59,086 nucleotides of DNA from assembly GCA_002404155.1 (NCBI GenBank), contig DHJC01000023.1, positions 14,293 to 73,378 on the forward strand, written 5' to 3'. This document shows, piece after piece, positions 41,843 to 49,868 of this stretch. The stretch comes from Chloroflexi bacterium UBA4730 (lineage in GTDB: Bacteria > Chloroflexota > Limnocylindria > P2-11E). Each line of letters opens with the position of its first letter. The first letter of the stretch is position 1. Under the pieces are notes generated by a model. The model was not told the DNA's origin, made no database searches, and saw nothing but the letters and a program-made list of their open reading frames with translations. Made by a program: the position numbers and the translations under genes.

Positions 41843-42411
41843 TGGTGTAAGTCTGCCACCCGGTCGACGTCCCGCACCACGCCGCGGTCCTGCACGTCCA
41901 CGTCGACGCGCTGGTCGGGGTGCCGCTTGAGGATGTCGTGCAGCGTGATCGTCGCCTCTGCCGCGCGGATCTCGTCACGCAACGCCGGCGGGAGGACGAC
42001 CGGATGCCCGCGCTTCCCCTGGTACCGCGGCGACACGATCGCCGGCCGTGATGCGAACACGTCGAGGAGGATCGCGACCGTGCCGCTCTGCACGAACGGC
42101 ATGTCCGCGGGGAGCACGACGAGCGCGTCGCCCTCGGCCTCCGCCATCCCCGCCTGGAGCGACGAGAACATCCCGCGCGACGGATCCGGGTTGACGACCG
42201 GCCACACCCGCGGATCGCTGAACGCGTTCACGTCGCGCATGAGCTCGTCGGCATCCGGCCCGACGACCACGACGATCTGATCGACGCCGCCGTTCAGCAG
42301 CACCGAGATCGTGCGGTCGAGGAGCGGCTCGCCATCGATCGGGGTCAGGAGCTTCTTGCCCCCGAACCGCTCGGCGCTGCCCGCGGCGGGGACCACCGCG
42401 ACGCTGCGCAC
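41839..42411 (-). CDS. mocA: Molybdenum cofactor cytidylyltransferase (MocA-like)
   Basis: 190 aa from GTG 42411. PAAGSAERFGGKKLL nucleotide-binding loop, PDPSRGMFSSLQAG, LPADMPFV and SPRYQGKRGHPVVLP are typical. It converts MPT-Mo to the MCD form used by xanthine oxidase-family enzymes. It starts directly after the hcrB stop. Confidence 0.92.
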   Translation of the reverse strand: MRSVAVVPAAGSAERFGGKKLLTPIDGEPLLDRTISVLLNGGVDQIVVVVGPDADELMRDVNAFSDPRVWPVVNPDPSRGMFSSLQAGMAEAEGDALVVLPADMPFVQSGTVAILLDVFASRPAIVSPRYQGKRGHPVVLPPALRDEIRAAEATITLHDILKRHPDQRVDVDVQDRGVVRDVDRVADLHQ

Positions 42412-43455
42412 CTAGTTCTCGCGCAGCGAGGCGAGCGCTCGGGTCGCGAACACCGGCACCGTCTTCTTGCGCTGCGCGATCGTGCCCGAGGTGTTGTCCA
42501 TCGGCCGCGCGATCTTGTGCGCCGCCGCGGCCGCGGCGGCGATCGCGTCATCCTCGAGTCTTGATCCGATGAGCGCTGCGGCCGCCGCAGCGACGAGCAT
42601 CGGCCGTGAGCCGACCGCGGTCATCGCGAGGCGCGCCTCGCGGACGATGCCGCCATCCAGCCGGACGGCCGCGGCCACGCCGACGATCGGGAAGTCGAAC
42701 GAGCCGCGGTCGCGGAGCTTCAGGTACGTGCTCCGCCACCCGTCGGCGGGCGGCAGGATGACCTCGGTCACGATGTCGTCGCGCCCGATCGTGAGGTGGC
42801 TGATGCCATCGTCGCGGTACATGTCCGCCAGCGCGATGACCCGCTCACCCTCCGAGTTGACGACGCGTGCGCTCGCACCGAGCGCGAGGAGCGCGGGGAC
42901 CATATCCGCGCTCGCGACGGCGAGACAACGTGGGCTGGACGGCGCGACGCGGCACACGACCGACGGGTCGGTCTTCATGCACATCCCCTCGGCCATCCGC
43001 CAGAACAAGGACTGGTCGTACCAGTTGCAGCGGGTGTCGAGGCAGAGATTACCGCCGATGGTGCCCATGTTCCGCAGCTGTGGGGTCGAGATCGCGATCG
43101 CGCTCTCCGCGAGCGCGCGATAGCCGCTGAGCACGCGCGTGTCGCTCGCGACCGCGGCCAGGGTCGCGCCCGCGCCGATGGTGACGCCCAGCGGTAGGGG
43201 CCCCGCTGGCCGAAGGCCACCGTTCTGGATGCCCCGGGGCAACGCTCTGCCGAGCGCGATGAGCGTGCTCGGCGTGAACTGGCGGCGCTTCATGTTCGGG
43301 TAGAGGTCGGTGCCGCCGGCGACGAGCATCACGGTGATCCCGGGCGTTCCGGTCTTCGCGCCATCCTGCTCGGCCGCATGGTGCTCGCGCAGGAGGAGCG
43401 CGGCGTCCTCGACCGTTGCCGGCGTGTGCAGCTGGAAGCGAGGAAGCCTAAGCAT
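42412..43455 (-). CDS. hcrB: 4-hydroxybenzoyl-CoA reductase beta subunit (FAD, [4Fe-4S]) HcrB
   Basis: 347 aa, overlapping hcrA by 8 bases. FAD motifs MLVAGGTDLYPNMKR and TIGGNLCLDTRC. The segment from Cys143 (TRCNWYDQS) through Cys159, Cys168 and Cys177 is the extra cluster loop that among xanthine oxidase-family flavoproteins is the mark of 4-hydroxybenzoyl-CoA reductase, where cysteines 122, 138, 146 and 155 of the Thauera enzyme hold a [4Fe-4S]. Spacing here is 16, 9, 9 against 16, 8, 9. The cluster lets low-potential electrons enter for reductive dehydroxylation. Confidence 0.9.
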   Translation of the reverse strand: MLRLPRFQLHTPATVEDAALLLREHHAAEQDGAKTGTPGITVMLVAGGTDLYPNMKRRQFTPSTLIALGRALPRGIQNGGLRPAGPLPLGVTIGAGATLAAVASDTRVLSGYRALAESAIAISTPQLRNMGTIGGNLCLDTRCNWYDQSLFWRMAEGMCMKTDPSVVCRVAPSSPRCLAVASADMVPALLALGASARVVNSEGERVIALADMYRDDGISHLTIGRDDIVTEVILPPADGWRSTYLKLRDRGSFDFPIVGVAAAVRLDGGIVREARLAMTAVGSRPMLVAAAAAALIGSRLEDDAIAAAAAAAHKIARPMDNTSGTIAQRKKTVPVFATRALASLREN

Positions 43456-45829
43456 CGCGCTTGCGCTCCCGCGCATCGGTCGACGCGGTGAGGCGCCGCA
43501 GCGCGGCCTTCGGGTCGCGTCCCCCATCGAGGCCAGTAGGTCCGACGCGGTCCTTTTTCTTCGCGAGCGCGTCGAGGATCTTATCGGGGGTGATCGGCGT
43601 CTCGTCGAACCGCACGCCGATCGCGTCGTACACCGCGTTCGCGATCGCCGGGATGACCGGGTTGAGCGGGCCCTCACCGGACTCCTTGGCGCCGTACGGA
43701 CCTTCGGCGTCGATGGTCTCGACGATGATCGCCTCGAGCTTCGGCGTGTCGAGCGAGGTCGGGATCTTGTAGTCGAGCAGCGAGGGCTTCTTGTGCAGGC
43801 CGCCGCGGAACACCTGCTCCTCGCCGATGATCTCCCCGTAGCCCATGTACGCCGAGCCCTCGATCTGGCCCTCGACGTTCGCCGGGTTGAGCGCACGACC
43901 GCAGTCGTGCGCGGTGACGATGCGATCCACGGTCAGGACGCCGGTCTCGCGGTCGACGGTGACCTCGGCGACGCACGCCTGATAGGAGTACGCGGGCGAG
44001 GGGCCGACGCCGGCGCCCTTGAACGTGCCGCCGATGCCCGTTGGCGGCTTGTACCAGCCCGCCGCGGAGAGCGTGCCGAAGCGCGCCTCGGCCGCGACCG
44101 CGACGTCGGTGAAGCTCATGAACGCGTCGGGATGCTCATGGTCGTAGAACCGGCGGTACGCGCTGCGGATCTGCTCGACCGGGACGCCGAGCTGCTCCGC
44201 GGCGACGGTGCCCAGCTGCTCGCGCAGCTTCATCGCCGCGTCCTTCGTGGCGTTTCCGGCCATGAACGTGACCCGCGAGGAGTACGAGCCGAGGTCCACC
44301 GGCGCGAGCGAGGTGTCGCCGGACACCACGTGCACGTCCTCGGGCAGCACGCCCAGCGTCTCGGCGGTGATGCTCGCGAGCATGTTGTCCGAGCCTTGCC
44401 CGATCTCCGCGGTGCCGCAGTACACGGTCACGCCGCCGCCACGGTCGATCTTCACCGTCGCGCCGGAGTGGGGCATCTCGTTCCAGTAGATCGGGAGCCC
44501 GGCTCCAGAGATGTACGCGCTGCCGGCGATGCCGATGCCCTTGCCGGGCGGCAGCTGGCGGTGTCGGGCGCTGAAGTCGGTGGCCCGTCCCGCGCGCTCC
44601 AAGCATTCGCCGAGGCCCATCGTCGTGATGCGCAGGTCGTTCACCGTGCGCGAGTTCGGCGGCTGCAGGATCCGCAGGCGGTACGCGAGCGGGTCGAGCC
44701 CGAGATCCGTCGCGATCTTGTCGAGCTGCGCTTCGAAGGCGAACCGCGGCTGCGTCGTGCCGTGGCCGCGCTTCGGACCGCACGGCGGCTTGTTCGTATA
44801 CACACGCACGCCGTCGAACTTGTACGCGGGCACGCGGTAGGTGACCGTCAGCAGCGCGCCGGTGTAGTAGGTGGTGGCGATCCCGTACGAGGCGTATGCC
44901 CCGCCGTCGAGCCAGCTCTGGAAGTGGACCGCCGTGATCTCGCCGTCCTTCGTCACGCCCGTCCGGAGGCGCATCTTCACCGGATGCCGGCCCCGATGGG
45001 CGTAGAAGACCTCTTCGCGATCGAGGGTGAACTTCACCGGGCGTTTCGTGCGGAGCGCAAGGAGGCAGGCCGCGAACTCGTGCGCGAACGGATCGCTCTT
45101 TCCGCCGAACGCCCCGCCATTCGGCGTCGCGATCACCCGGATCCGCGCGCGCGGCACGCCGAGGACCTTCTCGAGCTCGCGGTGCAGGTAGTGCGGCACC
45201 TGCGTGCACGTCCAGAGCGTCACGTTGCCGTTCGCCTCGCCATTCGCGACGCAGCTGTGCGACTCGATCGGGGCGTGGGTGTTCCCCTCGAAGAAGAACC
45301 AGTCGTCGCGGGTGTGATCGGCCTTCGCGAAGCCCGCCTCGAGGTCGCCGAAGCTCAGGTGGACCTCCTTGAAGACGTTGCCCCGCGTGCTGTCGTCGTG
45401 GATCTTCACGTCCTCGCGCGCGAGCGCCTCCTCGATCGACAGAATGGCCTCGAGCGGCTCGTAGTCGACCGTGATGAGCGAGAGGGCTTCGAAGGCCGTG
45501 TCCTCGTCGAGCGCGGCGACGGCCGCGATGGGCTCGCCGACGTAACGGACCTTGTCGACCGCCAGCGCCGTTTCGTCCTGGGTCGACGGCATGATGCCCA
45601 TCTTCTCGGGCATGTCCGCGCCCGTGACGATCGCGACGACGCCGGGATACGCGAGGGCGCGGGAGACATCGAGCTTCTTGATGCGGGCGTGCGCTTGCGT
45701 CGAGTGCAGGAGCCGGCCGTAGAGCATCCGCGGCAACATGATGTCGTCGGCGTACTTGGCCTGACCGGTGAGATGGGCCCACGAGTTCACCTTCGGCAGC
45801 CGCCGTCCGAGGATCGAGAGCTCGTTCAT
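43448..45829 (-). CDS. hcrA: 4-hydroxybenzoyl-CoA reductase alpha subunit (Mo) HcrA
   Basis: 793 aa (Thauera HcrA about 770). KVNSWAHLTGQAKYADDIMLPRML, the FGGKSDPFAHE loop, KRGHGTTQPRFAFE, CGTAEIGQGSDN and the catalytic-Glu region YGAKESGEGP. It binds MCD molybdenum and removes the para-hydroxyl of 4-hydroxybenzoyl-CoA as water, giving benzoyl-CoA. ATG 45829 overlaps the phosphoribosyltransferase stop (ATGA). It shares fewer features with the large subunit at 32744, supporting a distinct substrate. Confidence 0.88.
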   Translation of the reverse strand: MNELSILGRRLPKVNSWAHLTGQAKYADDIMLPRMLYGRLLHSTQAHARIKKLDVSRALAYPGVVAIVTGADMPEKMGIMPSTQDETALAVDKVRYVGEPIAAVAALDEDTAFEALSLITVDYEPLEAILSIEEALAREDVKIHDDSTRGNVFKEVHLSFGDLEAGFAKADHTRDDWFFFEGNTHAPIESHSCVANGEANGNVTLWTCTQVPHYLHRELEKVLGVPRARIRVIATPNGGAFGGKSDPFAHEFAACLLALRTKRPVKFTLDREEVFYAHRGRHPVKMRLRTGVTKDGEITAVHFQSWLDGGAYASYGIATTYYTGALLTVTYRVPAYKFDGVRVYTNKPPCGPKRGHGTTQPRFAFEAQLDKIATDLGLDPLAYRLRILQPPNSRTVNDLRITTMGLGECLERAGRATDFSARHRQLPPGKGIGIAGSAYISGAGLPIYWNEMPHSGATVKIDRGGGVTVYCGTAEIGQGSDNMLASITAETLGVLPEDVHVVSGDTSLAPVDLGSYSSRVTFMAGNATKDAAMKLREQLGTVAAEQLGVPVEQIRSAYRRFYDHEHPDAFMSFTDVAVAAEARFGTLSAAGWYKPPTGIGGTFKGAGVGPSPAYSYQACVAEVTVDRETGVLTVDRIVTAHDCGRALNPANVEGQIEGSAYMGYGEIIGEEQVFRGGLHKKPSLLDYKIPTSLDTPKLEAIIVETIDAEGPYGAKESGEGPLNPVIPAIANAVYDAIGVRFDETPITPDKILDALAKKKDRVGPTGLDGGRDPKAALRRLTASTDARERKRDA

Positions 45830-46377
45830 TTGGACTGCTCGATGAGCGGCAGATGACCGAGGGCGACGACGTCCTTCCACTTCTCGGCCTCGCCCTCGGT
45901 GAACACGGCGGCCTCGGCCACGATGCGCGCCCCGGCGCGCCCCATGAGGTCCCGCATCGCCGACAGGGTGCTGCCGGTCGAGACGACGTCGTCGACGATC
46001 GCCACGCGCTTCCCAGCGCAGAGCGCGCGGTCCTTCGCGTCGAGGAAGATCGTCCGCGGATGCCCGGTCGTGATCGACTGCACCTTCGTCTCGAGGGCCT
46101 CGCCCATGTACGAGACGTAGGTCTTGCGCAGCACGACGTAGGGGAGCGCGAGCAACGATGCGATCTCGTAAGCCAGCGGCACGCTCTTCGTCTCGGTCGT
46201 CACGATGACCTCGGGCTGCTTGGCCCGCAGTCGCCGGGCGAGCTCTTTGCCCGCCGCCTTGGTCATCTCGATGTCGCCCAGGATGTTGAAGACGGCGAGC
46301 CGCACGCCGCTCGGCACGGTGATGATCGGCAGATCGCGGCTGAGGCCGGCCACTTCCACGTGATGGGTTCGGTTCAT
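45826..46377 (-). CDS. Phosphoribosyltransferase family protein within hcr operon
   Basis: 183 aa. PRPP loop VDDVVSTGST (128-137), VTTETKSVPLAYEIA and RKTYVSYMGEALETKVQSITTG; closest in look to adenine/xanthine-type type I PRTases. It lies between hcrC and hcrA with ATGA overlaps at both ends, an odd place for a purine salvage enzyme. It may act as a PRPP- or purine-linked accessory or regulator, or make an unusual nucleotide; no direct evidence. Confidence 0.85.
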   Translation of the reverse strand: MNRTHHVEVAGLSRDLPIITVPSGVRLAVFNILGDIEMTKAAGKELARRLRAKQPEVIVTTETKSVPLAYEIASLLALPYVVLRKTYVSYMGEALETKVQSITTGHPRTIFLDAKDRALCAGKRVAIVDDVVSTGSTLSAMRDLMGRAGARIVAEAAVFTEGEAEKWKDVVALGHLPLIEQSK

Positions 46378-46871
46378 CGCGCCTGCGCGGCCTTCTCGAT
46401 CGCCTCGTAGATCGCGGTGTAGCCGGTGCAGCGACAGAGGTTGCCGGAGATGGCATGGGCGATCTCGTCGCGCGAGGGCCGCGGGTTCGTATCGAGGAGG
46501 GCCTTCGCGGCCATGAGCATGCCCGGTGTGCAGTAGCCGCACTGCGCCGCGCCCTCTTCGGCGAAGGCCGTCTGCAGCGGATGCAGCATCGTCGCGTCGC
46601 TCCCGGGGGCCCCTTCCCCCGCTCTGGCGAGCCCTTCGACGGTCGTTACTTCAGCGCGGTCGTCGAGCTGCGCCGGCAAGGTCAGGCAGGACAGGACCGG
46701 GACGCCGTCGACCAGCACGGTGCAGGCCCCGCACTCGCCGAGCTCGCAGCCGTGCTTGGTCCCGGTGAGCTGCAGCTCCTCCCGCAGCACCTCGAGCAGC
46801 GTGTGGTGCGGCTCGGCGGCGACCGTGTGCGACTCACCGTTCACGCGCAGCTGCAGGAGCTCCTTGGTCAT
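46374..46871 (-). CDS. hcrC: 4-hydroxybenzoyl-CoA reductase gamma subunit (two [2Fe-2S]) HcrC
   Basis: 165 aa. Cysteines 42, 47, 50 and 62 form the plant-type cluster; 111, 114, 146 and 148 (QCGYC, CRC) the second. Electron conduit between the HcrB FAD and HcrA Mo. ATGA overlap with the iclR stop and with the phosphoribosyltransferase start. Confidence 0.9.
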   Translation of the reverse strand: MTKELLQLRVNGESHTVAAEPHHTLLEVLREELQLTGTKHGCELGECGACTVLVDGVPVLSCLTLPAQLDDRAEVTTVEGLARAGEGAPGSDATMLHPLQTAFAEEGAAQCGYCTPGMLMAAKALLDTNPRPSRDEIAHAISGNLCRCTGYTAIYEAIEKAAQAR

Positions 46872-47500
46872 GCGACCGCCTCGTGCCGGCCCAGCTGTGT
46901 CGACAGGCTGGCGGCCTCGCGCGCGCACGCTTTGCCGATCCGCTTCAGGGTGCGCAGGTCGAGCCGCTCCTTGAATCCGACGACGATGAGCACCGCGATG
47001 CGTCTGCCGCGCGCGTCGACGATCGGCGCCGCGACCGCGCGCACGCCCGCGAGGTATTCCTCGTCGTCGTAGCCGATCTCCGCGCCGCCCGTCAGGACCT
47101 TCGCGTGCGCACCGACGTTCGCCGGCAGCCGCCGGCCGATGGGCGCGCTCATGTGCAGATCCGTGCTTGGCTCCGCGCGCGCCGCGATCTCGATGCCGCC
47201 GTCGGTGGCGATGCCGAGCAGCGCGGTCTCGCCGAACGCGTCGAGCAAGGCCTCGAGGTGTGGCCGGGCGAGATGGGTGAGGTCGAAGCGCTGACCGCCA
47301 CGGCGGAAGCGTCCATCGGGGTCCCGCGTGATGAGGTCATGCGACACGAGCGTCAGCAGAATGTCGCGGACCGTTCCCTTCGAGGCGCCGATCCGACGCG
47401 CGAGCTCGGAGATGCCGAGGCCCTCGCCCTCGCGGAGCTCCGCAAGGAGCCGCGCCGCCTTGTCGACCGCCGGGACGACCCGGTACGTACTCTCCCTCAT
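46868..47500 (-). CDS. IclR family transcriptional regulator
   Basis: 210 aa from ATG 47500. N-terminal winged helix VDKAARLLAELREGEGLGISELARRIG/GTVRDILLTLVSHDLI, then an effector domain (ATDGGIEIAARAEPSTDLHMS, GVRAVAAPIVDARGR), somewhat shorter than the usual 250 aa. IclR regulators often respond to aromatic acids. First gene of the hcr operon and divergent from the aryl-CoA ligase, so it probably controls both. Confidence 0.88.
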   Translation of the reverse strand: MRESTYRVVPAVDKAARLLAELREGEGLGISELARRIGASKGTVRDILLTLVSHDLITRDPDGRFRRGGQRFDLTHLARPHLEALLDAFGETALLGIATDGGIEIAARAEPSTDLHMSAPIGRRLPANVGAHAKVLTGGAEIGYDDEEYLAGVRAVAAPIVDARGRRIAVLIVVGFKERLDLRTLKRIGKACAREAASLSTQLGRHEAVA

Positions 47501-47567
47501 ACGACGTCCTGCGGATAATACGCCGGCCGACATCCGTTGGAGATCCGCCGCAGCGCATCATCGGTGC
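47501..47567. promoter_or_regulatory. Divergent control region iclR/aryl-CoA ligase
   Basis: 67 bases. On the minus strand TATTAT (within GGCGTATTATCCGC) about 20 bases before the iclR ATG is a good -10 candidate. No clear plus-strand ribosome site precedes the ligase GTG. An IclR operator is expected here but I could not single out one palindrome. Confidence 0.4.
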
Positions 47568-48842
47568 GTGGCCGACCTCGACGCGAGCGAGACCTGGACC
47601 GACGCCGCGCGGAAGGCCGCGCAGCGCGAGCGGCTCGCGCGGATGCTGCCGGAGATCGCGCGCTCGAACGCCTTCTATCGCCCGAAGCTCGGGTCGGCGA
47701 CGGCCGACGCGTGGTCCAGCGTGCCGTTCACGACGAAGCGCGAGCTCTCGGACGATCAGGCCGGCCACCCGCCGTTCGGCTCGAACCTCACGTACCCCAT
47801 GCACCGCTACACCCGGCTGCACCAGACGAGCGGCACCACCGGCACGCCGCTACTGATCCTCGACACGGCCGAGTCCTGGGAGTGGTGGAAGGAGTCGTGG
47901 CGCTTCATCTACCGCGCCGCCGGCGTGACCGCGGCCGACCGGGTGTTCTTCTGCTTCTCGTTCGGCCCGTTCATCGGATTCTGGTCGGCGTTCGCGGGCG
48001 CCGAGCACCTCGGGGCGCTCGCCATCTCGGGGGGCGCGATGTCGTCGAGCGAGCGCGTCGCGGCGATCATTGCCACCGGAGCGACAGTGCTCGTGTCCAC
48101 GCCAACGTACGCGTTGCGGCTCGGTGAGGTCGCGCGCGACGAGGGCGTGGACCTCTCGGCGTCGACGCTGCGGGTCTCGGTCCACGCGGGCGAGCCCGGC
48201 GCGTCGATCCCCGCCACGCGCGCGCGGATCGAGGACGCGTTCGGGGTGAGCGCGTTCGATCACACCGGCGCGACGGAGGTCGGCGCGACCGGCTTCAGCT
48301 GCCCGGCCCGCGACGGGGTGCATCTCATCGAGCGTGAGTTCCTCGTCGAGATCCGTTCAGCACATGGCAGCGTCGCGGACGAGGGCGACGGTGAGCTCGT
48401 GCTCACGAACCTCGGGCGGTGGGGCTGGCCCGCGATCCGCTACCGGACCGGCGATCGCGTGCGCGCGAGCCGCGGGCCGTGCTCCTGCGGACGGACGCTC
48501 GTAAAGCTCGAGGGCGGGATCCTGGGCCGGGTCGATGACATGGTCATCGTGCGTGGGGTGAACGTCTTCCCGAGCGCGCTCGAGGGCATCGTCCACCGAT
48601 TCGAGGACGTCATCGAGTTCCGCATCGAGGCCTACACCGAGCGCGGCATGGACGAGCTGCGCTGCACCATCGAGCCACGGCCCGGCGTCGACGCCGACGG
48701 CCTGGCCCGTGCCGTCGGTGAGGCCATCCATCGCGATATCGGTGTCCGCGCGGAGATGGCCATCGCGGCGCACCGGAGCCTGCCCCGCTTCGAGGTCAAG
48801 GCTCGCCGGTTCGTTCGGCGGCGCGAGGCGGAAATCGTCTGA
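47568..48842 (+). CDS. Phenylacetate-CoA ligase family adenylate-forming enzyme (candidate 4-hydroxybenzoate/benzoate-CoA ligase)
   Basis: 424 aa from GTG 47568, the length of PaaK. ARSNAFYRPKLG start, AMP-binding SGTTGTP (88-94), HTGATEVGATGF, RYRTGDRV, GRVDDMVIVRGVNVFPSALE and a C-terminal domain with KARRFVRR. PaaK-type enzymes activate aryl and arylacetic acids. Its position opposite the 4-hydroxybenzoyl-CoA reductase operon suggests it makes that enzyme's substrate. Preference for 4-hydroxybenzoate, benzoate or phenylacetate cannot be told from sequence here. Confidence 0.8.
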   Translation: MADLDASETWTDAARKAAQRERLARMLPEIARSNAFYRPKLGSATADAWSSVPFTTKRELSDDQAGHPPFGSNLTYPMHRYTRLHQTSGTTGTPLLILDTAESWEWWKESWRFIYRAAGVTAADRVFFCFSFGPFIGFWSAFAGAEHLGALAISGGAMSSSERVAAIIATGATVLVSTPTYALRLGEVARDEGVDLSASTLRVSVHAGEPGASIPATRARIEDAFGVSAFDHTGATEVGATGFSCPARDGVHLIEREFLVEIRSAHGSVADEGDGELVLTNLGRWGWPAIRYRTGDRVRASRGPCSCGRTLVKLEGGILGRVDDMVIVRGVNVFPSALEGIVHRFEDVIEFRIEAYTERGMDELRCTIEPRPGVDADGLARAVGEAIHRDIGVRAEMAIAAHRSLPRFEVKARRFVRRREAEIV

Positions 48843-48865
48843 TCGGGATCGACGGCGCTGAAATG

Positions 48866-48893
48866 AAAAGAGGGCGGCTTCGCCGCCCTCTTT
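48866..48893. terminator. Bidirectional intrinsic terminator
   Basis: AGAGGGCGGC, loop TTC, GCCGCCCTCT, followed by TT on the plus strand and by CTTTTCATTTC on the minus strand. It separates the ligase (plus) from the convergent hesB (minus). Confidence 0.88.
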
Positions 48894-48937
48894 GATAACC
48901 CGGATATCCCGGATTTCCGGATTTCCCGCGAACTGGT

Positions 48938-49342
48938 CTAGTGCGCGCAGGCCTTCGCGGTGCCGGTGTCGCCCGCAGTCTTGAACGACTGACCGCAGCC
49001 GCAGCTCGACACGGCGTTCGGGTTGCGGAGCGCGAAGCCTCCACCCATGAGGGCGTCGACGAAGTCGATCTCGCTGCCCTTCACGTACATCGCGCTCATC
49101 GGGTCCACGACGACCTTCACGCCGTCGTGGTCGATGATCGCGTCGCCCTCCTCCGCCCCGTCGGCGAAGGTCATCCCGTACGAGAAGCCCGAGCAGCCTC
49201 CCGGGGTGACGTATACGCGAAGCGCGAGGTCAGCCCGACCCTGCTTCGCGATGATCTCTTTGAGCTTTTCAGACGCCTTGGCCGTGAGGCTCACGACCGC
49301 GTCGCTGGTGCCGGTCTCCTGCGGGTTGGTGTCGATCGCCAA
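48938..49342 (-). CDS. erpA: HesB/IscA family iron-sulfur insertion protein
   Basis: 134 aa from TTG 49342, which has AGGAGG six bases upstream. Cluster cysteines C50 (GGCSGFSYG), C114 and C116 (SSCGCGQSF) are the complete A-type carrier set. A-type proteins deliver [2Fe-2S] or [4Fe-4S] to apo-enzymes, relevant to the many Fe-S proteins in this window. ErpA, IscA and SufA cannot be separated here. Confidence 0.92.
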   Translation of the reverse strand: MAIDTNPQETGTSDAVVSLTAKASEKLKEIIAKQGRADLALRVYVTPGGCSGFSYGMTFADGAEEGDAIIDHDGVKVVVDPMSAMYVKGSEIDFVDALMGGGFALRNPNAVSSCGCGQSFKTAGDTGTAKACAH

Positions 49343-49371
49343 GATGGTCCTCCTGCGGGTGTTCCGACGGT

Positions 49372-49410
49372 CATTCTAGAGGCCTGCGCCTCTGATTCCA
49401 GAGGCTCCGG
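49372..49410. repeat. AGAGGC/GCCTCT repeat in hesB-VOC divergent region
   Basis: AGAGGC, GCCTCT and AGAGGC occur in series and permit two alternative 6-bp hairpins. This lies upstream of both hesB and the VOC gene. It may be an operator or chance repeat. Confidence 0.4.
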
Positions 49411-49440
49411 ACGCTTTCCGAACGTCAATACACTCGGTTT

Positions 49441-49815
49441 ATGCCTGTTTTAGGACTCCATCACGCCCAAGTCTTCTGCCCGCCGGGCGGGGAAGCGCAA
49501 GCCCGGCGGTTCTACGTCGGCCTGCTCGGCCTGCGCGAGCTGCCGAAGCCCGCGTCGCTCCGGGAGAACGGCGGCTGCTGGTTCGAGGCGCCCGGCGGCG
49601 GACAGGTCCACCTGTCGACGGAGAGCGACCTGCACCTGCACCCGCGCCGGCACTTCGCGTTGCGGGTCGACGACGTCACGCGGATGCGCCGCGAGCTCGA
49701 GGCCCAGGGGGTGCCTTCCGAAGACGCGTCCCTGATCACGGGCTGGATACGCTGCTACGTCTTCGACCCGTTCGGCAACAAGATCGAGCTCGATCAGACG
49801 GAGACAAGCGACTGA
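49441..49815 (+). CDS. VOC family (glyoxalase/bleomycin resistance fold) protein
   Basis: 124 aa. One VOC module pair: LHHAQVFCPPGGEAQARRFYVGLLGL, HLSTESDLH, HFALRVDDV and the C-terminal CYVFDPFGNKIEL with the metal Glu. A TACACT box about 12 bases upstream of the ATG suggests a leaderless transcript. Substrate unknown. Confidence 0.88.
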   Translation: MPVLGLHHAQVFCPPGGEAQARRFYVGLLGLRELPKPASLRENGGCWFEAPGGGQVHLSTESDLHLHPRRHFALRVDDVTRMRRELEAQGVPSEDASLITGWIRCYVFDPFGNKIELDQTETSD

Positions 49816-49868
49816 GCGACTTCCACTTCTCGCCTCGCTCGAATCGTGCGCACGAGATCGCCTGGCGC

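Noticed and set aside
43310..45856. 848-codon open frame on the plus strand opposite hcrA/hcrB
   Set aside because: Arg/Asp/Glu/Val-rich composition typical of antisense frames in GC-rich DNA; the minus strand has complete, motif-rich enzymes.
48899..48930. Short CCGGAT(A/T)TCC repeats after the hesB/ligase terminator
   Set aside because: Only two to three imperfect copies in about 30 bases; no spacer structure, so not CRISPR or an integration site.
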